In this document: piece after piece, positions 58,186 to 64,000 of the stretch
How the letters are laid out: the number at the start of each line of letters is the position of its first letter
Numbering within the stretch: position 1 is the stretch's first letter
NCBI RefSeq assembly: GCF_016801775.1
Contig: NZ_CP069004.1
Coordinates: 868,001-932,000 of the forward strand
Direction: 5' to 3'
Origin: Sulfitobacter mediterraneus
GTDB lineage: Bacteria > Pseudomonadota > Alphaproteobacteria > Rhodobacterales > Rhodobacteraceae
Length of the DNA: 64,000 bases
The notes under the pieces: generated by a model
Databases searched by the model: none
Told to the model about the DNA's origin: nothing
The model's input: only the letters and a program-made list of their open reading frames with translations
Program-made: the position numbers and the translations under genes

Positions 58186-58766
58186 CACCCGATGTTCTGA
58201 TCCCTCTGGCCCGGACCACCCTGCGCGAGCCACGGCGTGCCGCTGAAACAATCCTGAGCTGGCAGCTTAGCCGCGAAACCCTTTGGACCGCGATGGCGCT
58301 TGTCGCCGCGCTCTATACCTTTGTTCTGTCACTGCTCATTGCACTGACGCCAAACGCCATGAGCCTGCCCGGCTATGCAAATTCGCCCCTGGCGTTGTTT
58401 GTTCTGGTGGCGGGGATCATGGTTGTCTATGTCCACGCCGCCTATTGGACTGGCCTCGCAACCGGGGGAAGCGGCACGCTCGACGGGCTTTTGGCCGTTA
58501 TGGTTTGGCTTCAGGTGATGCGGGCCGTGGCGGAGCTGGGCCTGATCGTGCTCTCCTTTGTGATGCCCGCGATGGCCACACTGGCCTCCATAGTGCTGAC
58601 CGGGTGGAGCCTTTGGGTCATGCTGCATTTTTTGGTCGCCGCCCTGCATCTGCCCTCGATGGGCAAGGCGTTTCTTGTTTTGATCCTGTCCGGTATCGGG
58701 CTGGTTGTGGGTCTTGGGATCCTTCTTGCATTGATCGGGCTGACCGCCCAAGGAGTTTTGAACTGA
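58182..58766 (+). CDS. YIP1-family membrane protein 2
   Basis: A 194-residue membrane protein with about five helices. The hydrophobic pattern and 'REPRRAAETILSWQLSRETLWTAM' N-terminus resemble other Yip1 proteins in Rhodobacterales. The ATG at 58182 overlaps the stop of the first YIP1 gene as ATGA, and its own stop overlaps sufS as TGATG. The two YIP1 proteins are adjacent and different in sequence, so they may form a heteromer; this is inference. Confidence 0.75.
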   Translation: MTPDVLIPLARTTLREPRRAAETILSWQLSRETLWTAMALVAALYTFVLSLLIALTPNAMSLPGYANSPLALFVLVAGIMVVYVHAAYWTGLATGGSGTLDGLLAVMVWLQVMRAVAELGLIVLSFVMPAMATLASIVLTGWSLWVMLHFLVAALHLPSMGKAFLVLILSGIGLVVGLGILLALIGLTAQGVLN

Positions 58767-59986
58767 TGTATGATGTTGCGCAGATCCGCCGCGATTTTCC
58801 GATTCTGTCGCGGGAGGTCAACGGCAAGCCCTTGGTTTACCTCGACAATGGCGCTTCGGCCCAGAAACCACAGGTGGTGATCGACGCCATCACGCAGGCC
58901 TATTCGATGGAATATGCCAATGTGCATCGCGGTCTGCATTTTCTGTCCAATCTGGCGACCGACAAATATGAGGCGGTGCGCGGCACCATTGCAAAATTCC
59001 TCAACGCCAAGACGGAAAACGAGATCGTGCTGAACTCCGGCACCACCGAGGGGATCAATACGGTTGCCTATGGCTGGGCCATGCCGCGCATGAAAGCCGG
59101 TGACGAGATCGTGCTGAGTGTCATGGAACACCATGCCAATATCGTGCCTTGGCATTTCCTGCGCGAACGGCAAGGCGTGGTCCTCAAATGGGTCGACACC
59201 GACAGCACCGGCGCGCTTGATCCGCAGGCGGTGATTGATGCCATCGGCCCCAAGACCAAGCTGGTTGCAATCACCCAATTGTCCAATGTCCTGGGCACCA
59301 AGGTCGATGTCAAAGCGATCACCGAGGCGGCCCATGCCAAGGGTGTCGCGGTTCTGGTGGATGGATCGCAAGGCGCAGTGCATATGCCTGTGGATGTGCA
59401 GGACATCGGCTGCGATTTCTATGCGATCACCGGTCACAAGCTTTATGGCCCGTCCGGCTCGGGCGCGATTTACATCAAATCCGAACGCATGGCCGAGATG
59501 CGCCCGTTTATTGGCGGCGGCGACATGATCAAGGAGGTGCACAAGGACAGTGTCACCTACAACGACCCCCCAATGATGTTTGAAGCCGGCACACCGGGCA
59601 TTGTCCAGACCATCGGCTTTGGCGCGGCACTGGATTATATGATGCAGATCGGCATGGATCGTATCGCCGCGCATGAAGACGCCCTGCGCGATTATGCTGT
59701 CTCGCGGCTGGGCGGGCTGAACTGGCTGCAGGTGCAGGGCACCACGGCGGACAAAGGCGCGATCTTCAGCTTCACGCTGGACGGCGCGGCGCATGCCCAT
59801 GACATCTCAACCATTCTCGACAAAAAGGGCGTGGCGGTGCGGGCAGGCCACCATTGCGCCGGTCCGTTGATGGAACATCTGGGGGTCACCGCCACCTGCC
59901 GCGCGTCCTTTGGTATGTACAACACCACCGGTGAAGTGGACGCATTGGTGGACGCGCTCGAACTTGCGCATGATCTCTTTGCCTAA
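58766..59986 (+). CDS. sufS: Cysteine desulfurase SufS
   Basis: The group II desulfurase that supplies sulfur to SufBCD, 406 residues. The PLP-binding Lys is in 'YAITGHKLYGPSG', and the catalytic Cys is near residue 367 in 'VTATCRASFGMYNTTGEVD', with 'VRAGHHCAGPLMEHLG' upstream. N-terminal 'FPILSREVNGKPLVYLDNGAS' is characteristic. AAGGAG precedes the ATG. No SufE, SufU, SufA or DUF59 gene follows; the operon stops at a tRNA gene. Confidence 0.96.
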   Translation: MYDVAQIRRDFPILSREVNGKPLVYLDNGASAQKPQVVIDAITQAYSMEYANVHRGLHFLSNLATDKYEAVRGTIAKFLNAKTENEIVLNSGTTEGINTVAYGWAMPRMKAGDEIVLSVMEHHANIVPWHFLRERQGVVLKWVDTDSTGALDPQAVIDAIGPKTKLVAITQLSNVLGTKVDVKAITEAAHAKGVAVLVDGSQGAVHMPVDVQDIGCDFYAITGHKLYGPSGSGAIYIKSERMAEMRPFIGGGDMIKEVHKDSVTYNDPPMMFEAGTPGIVQTIGFGAALDYMMQIGMDRIAAHEDALRDYAVSRLGGLNWLQVQGTTADKGAIFSFTLDGAAHAHDISTILDKKGVAVRAGHHCAGPLMEHLGVTATCRASFGMYNTTGEVDALVDALELAHDLFA

Positions 59987-60039
59987 GGTTTGATTTTCGA
60001 TTGCAGGGGCGGGGCAGGCTGGCTATACCGCCCCTTGCG

Positions 60040-60116
<77 letters not shown>

Positions 60117-60290
60117 ATACTCTTTTTCTGACGGTCATCTCAGTTACCTACTTCCGTTTTTGAAGACTTGGCCACACGGTTTTACGTGGTCAGCTCTTGT
60201 TTCGATCCCAAAAGCATCGTGCGAAGGTCTGCGTCGCGGACTTAGCTGCCTTTAAAGTGCCATCGCGGCCGAACCGAGGGGTGGAAGCAA

Positions 60291-60341
60291 AGCGCCCGCC
60301 CCGTAGGGGCGGTTCGGGCGCTGCCAAATCGGAGATTTGGC
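60291..60341. repeat. Pair of adjacent hairpins
   Basis: First: AGCGCCC (60291-60297) with GGGCGCT (60316-60322), enclosing GCCCC-gta-GGGGC (60298-60310). Second: GCCAAATC-gga-GATTTGGC (60323-60341). Both stems are perfect and adjacent, inside the tRNA-flanked island; no T tract follows. Confidence 0.6.
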
Positions 60342-60445
60342 AATTTGCTCGCTTTCTTGAAGGGCACCCAAGGGCTCATTGTCGACATCTGACTGTTTCA
60401 GTCAGCATCACCGACTGCTAGGATGGGGCACGACACAAAGGAGCG

Positions 60446-60883
60446 ATGACCTTGATGCTTTATGTGCCAATCTTGATCGCGATGGTCGCGGGCTTCTTGC
60501 TTGCGCAGATGATTGACAGACCTACGTCAAACGGCCAAAATCATGCTGTTCCATACATTGAGGAGTTCGATAAGTTCGTGATCGCTGTCGCGCGAAACGA
60601 ACCCTACATCGCTTGCATTGAATTTGGTGAGAGTCCGCTGTTTGGTTTAGGCCTCAAAGGTAACGAGATGGCTCTGTCACTTGAATATGATGGTGGTGGC
60701 AAAGATAAGACGATCTTTCTTTTGGAGAGCATGCGGACAAGAAATGGCGTTTCTACTGTTAAGGTTGCCTTGGACGGGAAAGATATTTGCGAAACCCGAG
60801 AAGCAGGCGAGACATTCTTGGTGACAACAGGTTCACCAGATTCTGACCACTACAATTCCCTGATTGTTCAAGAGGGCTTCTAG
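60446..60883 (+). CDS. Hypothetical membrane-anchored protein
   Basis: A 145-residue protein of unknown family. It begins with one transmembrane helix ('LYVPILIAMVAGFLLAQMI', about residues 4-22), then a soluble domain of about 115 residues with beta-strand character and two cysteines. AAGGAG lies three bases before the first ATG and 12 before the next (60455), so the latter may be the start. It is the only ORF of the tRNA-flanked island and uses more AT-rich codons than the neighbours. Confidence 0.6.
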   Translation: MTLMLYVPILIAMVAGFLLAQMIDRPTSNGQNHAVPYIEEFDKFVIAVARNEPYIACIEFGESPLFGLGLKGNEMALSLEYDGGGKDKTIFLLESMRTRNGVSTVKVALDGKDICETREAGETFLVTTGSPDSDHYNSLIVQEGF

Positions 60884-61087
60884 TTTGTGATGCCAAGTGA
60901 GGCGCATTCTTGCGTTTAAAAATTGCGCAAAACAGTTTCGAATATGGTCACGACGCGGCCGCATGAACCGCATTTCCTTTCGAAGCGGGTCGCGTTTTCA
61001 AAAACTCGCTGTGAGCCATTGAAAAACATAACGAGCATTATTTGAAATCTTTCACTCTAAGTCATTGAAAGAAGGGGAACTCCGGGA

Positions 61088-61103
61088 CCTCTATGGTCCG
61101 CCA
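61088..61103 (+). repeat. att-like direct repeat, right copy
   Basis: CCTCTATGGTCCGCCA identical to the 3' end of tRNA-Arg(CCG) at 60101-60116, without the rest of a tRNA around it. Confidence 0.7.
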
Positions 61104-61188
61104 TTTTTCCGCCCCTGTATTTGTTACACGTAGCAGAAACCTCTCCCGCTGAGGATTGCGCACTCTGAGGCGACCCCAATAGTCCAGC

Positions 61189-62589
61189 CTAGCCCCAATT
61201 TGGATCCACCGCTTTTGGCTGGCCACTTGCCGCCTCGATCACTGCACCTGCCGCCAGCAGTATATCCTCGCGGTAACGCGGGCCGACCAGTTGGACACCA
61301 TTGGGCCGCCCTGCGGTTTCCCCCATCACCACGGCGAGGGACGGCACGCCTATCGCCGGCACTGCCCTTTGGGTGAGCTGCGCCTCATAAAGGGCGGCAA
61401 AGCCTTCGGGAGATTGCACATCCTGTTGCTGATCAAAGGGCAGGGTGCCGGACACCGGACAGATCAAAACCGGGTAATCTTGCAAGAACATGTCCCATTC
61501 CCGCATCAGGCTTACGCGGGTTTGCAGGGCGCTCATCAGTTCCTCTTGGCCCACATCCCCTGCATCATTCGACATCTGCTCAAACACGAACTGCGCCTCA
61601 ACGTCGCCTTCCTTTTCGATCATTGCGGTTGCGGCCAGTTGCGTGTCGGCCATCCACAGGCAGGCGTTTGTTTCTGCGGCACGGCGCATGGGCGGGCCGC
61701 GGACCTCATCCACCGTCCAACCTGCGTCTTTGAGCTGATCGGCGGCCAGTCTCAGTGCCGCTTTGACCTCATCATCAACGGGCATGCCGTCCGGCGCGAT
61801 GACGAGGGCGGCACGTTTTGGAAACTCACCACCTGTCAAAGGTGCCGCGACATGCCACGGATCGCGCAGATCGGGGGCTGACATGGCCATCAAGGACAGC
61901 TCGATATCCGCAATACTGCGGGCAATAGGTCCGGACACCGCCATCAATTGCGCACCGATCAAACGATCGGGGGCCGATGCATTATAGGCCGGAACCCGGC
62001 CCAGGGTGGGCCGCAGCCCCTGCAATCCGCAGGCATAGGCCGGATAGCGGATGGAGCCGGCAATATCCGTGCCATGTCCGATCGCGCCAATGCCCGCCGC
62101 AACCGCCGCTGCCGCACCGCCGGAAGACCCGCCGGGGGTAACGGCCTTGTTGCGGGGATTCAACGTCAGCCCATGCAGATTGTTCTTGGTGAACCAGCGC
62201 ATTGAAAAGGCGGGTGTGTTGGTGCGTCCGATGATGACCGCGCCGGCCTTGCGCATGTTGGACACCACCGGGCTGTCGGCCTCGGCGATCAGGTTTTCCT
62301 GCAACTGGAGGCCGTTTGTCGTGGCATGCCCGGCCTGATCGACATTGACCTTGATGGTGACAGGCACGCCGCACAGCGGGCCGGGATCAACGCCGCGCGC
62401 GATGGCCTGATCAACCTTTTGTGCCGCGCTCAATGCCTCGTCGGGGAACTGCTGCACCACGGCGTTGATCTTGGGGTTCACCTCCGCCATGCGGTCCAGA
62501 TGCGCTTGCGTCACTTCGGTGGCCGAAATGTCCTTGTTGCGGACCGCAGTGGCCGTCTGGGCGGCGGTCCATTGCCAAACCTGGGTCAT
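61189..62589 (-). CDS. Amidase (amidase signature family)
   Basis: A 466-residue Ser-cisSer-Lys hydrolase. The catalytic residues are read as K80 ('VTIKVNVD'), S155 ('GGSSGG') and S179 ('GTDIAGSIR'), in the family's usual spacing. It could hydrolyse aliphatic or aryl amides or act like an indole-3-acetamide or 6-aminohexanoate-type hydrolase; the substrate is unknown. No GatB or GatC partner is nearby, so it is unlikely to be GatA. GGAGAGC lies about six bases before the ATG at 62589. Confidence 0.9.
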   Translation of the reverse strand: MTQVWQWTAAQTATAVRNKDISATEVTQAHLDRMAEVNPKINAVVQQFPDEALSAAQKVDQAIARGVDPGPLCGVPVTIKVNVDQAGHATTNGLQLQENLIAEADSPVVSNMRKAGAVIIGRTNTPAFSMRWFTKNNLHGLTLNPRNKAVTPGGSSGGAAAAVAAGIGAIGHGTDIAGSIRYPAYACGLQGLRPTLGRVPAYNASAPDRLIGAQLMAVSGPIARSIADIELSLMAMSAPDLRDPWHVAAPLTGGEFPKRAALVIAPDGMPVDDEVKAALRLAADQLKDAGWTVDEVRGPPMRRAAETNACLWMADTQLAATAMIEKEGDVEAQFVFEQMSNDAGDVGQEELMSALQTRVSLMREWDMFLQDYPVLICPVSGTLPFDQQQDVQSPEGFAALYEAQLTQRAVPAIGVPSLAVVMGETAGRPNGVQLVGPRYREDILLAAGAVIEAASGQPKAVDPNWG

Positions 62590-62897
62590 GTCAGCTCTCC
62601 TTTTGTCCGCAAAACCGGATCTACGCCGACCAGTTGGCGCGGCGTTTCAAGGGCAGTTTAGGCTGTTGCAGGATGCTGGCAACCAAGATGCGGTCAAAGC
62701 GGCGGGGCAGCGTCCCGGCTTGGATTGTTGGCCTGCGGTTTATTGACCTTAACTTGAGTGAAAAGGGCGTTGTTTTTGGGCTTCACAATAACAATTGACT
62801 GATCTCAGGTGCAGGCGTAATGACTCATCTGCGCCTTGATCATGACCCGGATTCGGCATGGGGCAAGGCGGTGCGTGTCGCTTTGGGGAGTGATGCA
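62590..62897. other. Intergenic region with one candidate promoter
   Basis: A divergent spacer of 308 bases between the amidase and DUF2147 genes. Apart from the promoter-like hexamers at 62795-62823, I see no hairpin, repeat or convincing small ORF. The open frame from 62820 into the DUF2147 gene does not resemble the family. Confidence 0.5.
62795..62823 (+). promoter_or_regulatory. Candidate promoter for the DUF2147 gene
   Basis: TTGACT (62795-62800), 17-base spacer, TAATGA (62818-62823), ending 75 bases upstream of the ATG at 62898. Confidence 0.45.
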
Positions 62898-63290
62898 ATG
62901 AAGTTTTCTAAACTGTTGTTTCCGCTTGTATTTTGCATGTTCTCTGCCGGTCCGGCAGCGGCAGATTGGCCTGTGGGCTTGTGGCAATCACCGCCTGACA
63001 CATCCGGTCTTGTCGTGCATGTGCGCACCAAGCCTTGCGGCCGGTCGATCTGTGGCCAGATTGAGCGGACAAAAGACAGGTTCGGCTATGACACACCGTC
63101 CAGTTTTGTCGGCCGCCGGATGCTGCTGGATATGCAGATCCAGCCAGATGGCAGCTATCAAGGCAAGATATGGGAGCCGCAAGGCAACCGCGTCCTGGCC
63201 TCGCGAATGCAGGTGAGCGGAAACATTATGCGGTTCCAGAACTGCGACAGCGGAACCTGTGTGAACGTCGACTGGACCCGCCTGCGTTGA
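62898..63290 (+). CDS. DUF2147 periplasmic protein
   Basis: A 130-residue secreted protein. The signal peptide (MKFSKLLFPLVFCMFSAGPAAA) ends near residue 22, and the mature part starts 'DWPVGLW', as DUF2147 proteins do. Two cysteine pairs ('CGRSIC' and 'CDSGTC') could form disulfides. The family is lipocalin-like, of unknown ligand. GGGGAG lies about seven bases upstream of the ATG at 62898; the frame extends to 62820 but that extension breaks the signal peptide. Confidence 0.85.
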   Translation: MKFSKLLFPLVFCMFSAGPAAADWPVGLWQSPPDTSGLVVHVRTKPCGRSICGQIERTKDRFGYDTPSSFVGRRMLLDMQIQPDGSYQGKIWEPQGNRVLASRMQVSGNIMRFQNCDSGTCVNVDWTRLR

Positions 63291-63457
63291 TTTACGCAAA
63301 AGGTGTTGAAACGAAAAAACAGCCGCGCAGGACAATAACAATGTGAGGTGCAAAAGTTGTTTGCGCTCTAACAAATGCTGGTTGCGCTAACCTGTTGGGC
63401 GCAGCAGGGCAAAAATATCCTCAAAAATAGCTTTTCCTAGATCAATGTTACCGCTAG

Positions 63458-63475
63458 CCTCCTAAGCTTGGGAGG
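63458..63475 (+). promoter_or_regulatory. Hairpin sequestering the phnD ribosome binding site
   Basis: CCTCCT-AAGCTT-GGGAGG: a 6-bp stem (last pair T-G) whose 3' arm is the Shine-Dalgarno (GGGAGGA, 63470-63476) of the gene starting at 63483. Folding would hide the ribosome binding site. Confidence 0.5.
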
Positions 63476-63482
63476 ATATTAC

Positions 63483-64000
63483 ATGAAATTAATGAACACT
63501 CTTTTGTCTGGTGCGGCTTTTTCGCTGACTTTGGCCATCGCCGGACCCGCCGCCGCTGAGGATTGCCCGCGCGGTGATCTGGACAAGCGATTTTGCGATG
63601 TGAACGGGGATCTGATTGCGGACACGCCCACAGATCCGGCCGATCAGGTCGATCCCGATACACTGATCTTTGCCTATACACCTGTCGAAGATCCCGCCGT
63701 CTATAAAGAGGCATGGTCTGATTTCCTGACCCATCTGGAGAAAGAGACCGGCAAGTCTGTGGTCTTCTTTCCCGTTCAGAACAACGCCGCCCAGATTGAG
63801 GCGATGCGGTCGGGACGTTTGCACATTGCGGGCTTCAACACCGGGTCCAACCCTTTGGCTGTGAACTGCGCCGGGTTTAACCCCTTTACCATTATGGCGT
63901 CCAAAGACGGCAATTTCGGCTACGAGATGGAGATCATCACGTACCCCGGTTCCGGCATCGAAAAGGTTGAGGACATCAAAGGCAAACAATTGGCCTTTAC
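63483..64000 (+). CDS. phnD: Phosphate/phosphonate ABC transporter substrate-binding protein (partial)
   Basis: The periplasmic binding protein of a PhnCDE-type phosphonate, phosphite or phosphate importer. The signal peptide (MKLMNTLLSGAAFSLTLAIAGPAAA) is followed by a short Cys-containing insert ('DCPRGDLDKRFCDVNGD') and then the PhnD core 'LIFAYTPVEDPAVYKEAWSDFLTHLEKETGK'. The 172 codons present are about half of the expected length. GGGAGGA lies about six bases before the ATG, inside a hairpin. phnC/phnE would be expected beyond the window. Confidence 0.85.
   Translation, partial: MKLMNTLLSGAAFSLTLAIAGPAAAEDCPRGDLDKRFCDVNGDLIADTPTDPADQVDPDTLIFAYTPVEDPAVYKEAWSDFLTHLEKETGKSVVFFPVQNNAAQIEAMRSGRLHIAGFNTGSNPLAVNCAGFNPFTIMASKDGNFGYEMEIITYPGSGIEKVEDIKGKQLAF

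Larger units (their letters stand above)
60117..61103. mobile_element. Decayed 987-bp island between tRNA-Arg att-like repeats
   Basis: DNA between two exact copies of the tRNA 3' end. It is less GC-rich than its surroundings, has one plausible ORF (60446-60883), a pair of hairpins (60291-60341) and no integrase, which would be expected next to the tRNA. Nothing else gene-like is seen at 60117-60445 or 60884-61088. It is best read as a remnant of an integrated element. Confidence 0.6.

Noticed and set aside
58511..59800. 429-codon minus-strand ORF across sufS
   Set aside because: Antisense shadow of the clear SufS reading frame; composition is typical of reversed alphaproteobacterial codons.
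60005..60034. Intrinsic terminator after sufS
   Set aside because: GGGGCGG and CCGCCCC can pair, but the loop is 15 bases and no T tract follows before the tRNA.

Overview
The window looks like chromosomal DNA of a marine alphaproteobacterium of the Rhodobacterales, most likely the Roseobacter group. The evidence is the dense GC-rich gene layout, the gene neighbourhoods (recA-alaS, guaB-rsmB-cckA, iscR-suf, zwf-pgl-pgi), a GAAC-N7-GAAC LexA box before recA, a TTAA-N7-TTAA CtrA site before cckA, an Irr-type box before iscR, and an acyl-CoA ligase resembling DmdB of DMSP catabolism. No rRNA operon, CRISPR array, prophage or complete insertion sequence was found. All names come from reading the proteins by eye; no database search was run.

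Layout. 1-8.9 kb: a truncated peptide-type ABC binding protein, a candidate sRNA or leader with its own terminator, 3-hydroxybutyrate dehydrogenase coupled to a patatin-like lipase, a DUF502 membrane protein, psuK-psuG for pseudouridine breakdown, a divergent DUF4198/HupE pair (probable metal uptake), and a ThiE-like gene. 9-18.7 kb: trmJ, ctaA, an M32 carboxypeptidase, a PEP-mutase-family enzyme behind a LexA-like site, gyrA, usg, a DUF2855 protein and an orphan radical SAM protein. 18.8-22.6 kb: the overlapping zwf-pgl-pgi operon behind a CceR-like palindrome. 22.7-34.5 kb: a Na+/H+ antiporter, acetyltransferases, the DmdB-like ligase, a MerR regulator, GFA, rhodanese and ABM proteins, tRNA-Gly(CCC), a RamA-like corrinoid-activating ferredoxin, two unrecognised ORFs, a small P-loop kinase and an agmatinase-family enzyme. 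34.6-46.7 kb: guaB, rsmB, cckA, a sulfotransferase-like gene, recA, alaS, a DUF1330 protein and typA. 46.8-51.6 kb: Lrp-SMR, DUF6356, a class II amidotransferase, icd, and a small hydrolase-HD operon.

51.65-60 kb holds the iron-sulfur assembly operon: iscR, a 35-codon bridging ORF, a NifS/IscS-like desulfurase, sufB, a two-helix membrane protein, a YbjQ protein, sufC, sufD, two YIP1-type membrane proteins and sufS. Almost every junction overlaps or nearly overlaps. The promoter carries a perfect 7-1-7 palindrome of Irr-box type over its -10, and IscR lacks the usual three cysteine ligands. The operon ends directly at tRNA-Arg(CCG), with no sufA, sufE or DUF59 gene.

60-61.1 kb: the last 16 bases of that tRNA are repeated 987 bases downstream, framing a small decayed island with one unknown membrane-anchored ORF. 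61.1-64 kb: an amidase, a DUF2147 protein and the start of a PhnD-type phosphonate/phosphate binding protein whose ribosome binding site sits in a hairpin.

The observations most worth following are the att-like tRNA duplication, the four extra genes in the suf operon, the repeat-derived bridging ORF, the Irr and CtrA palindromes, a dispersed hairpin repeat shared by three intergenic regions, and the candidate sRNA near 1.5 kb.
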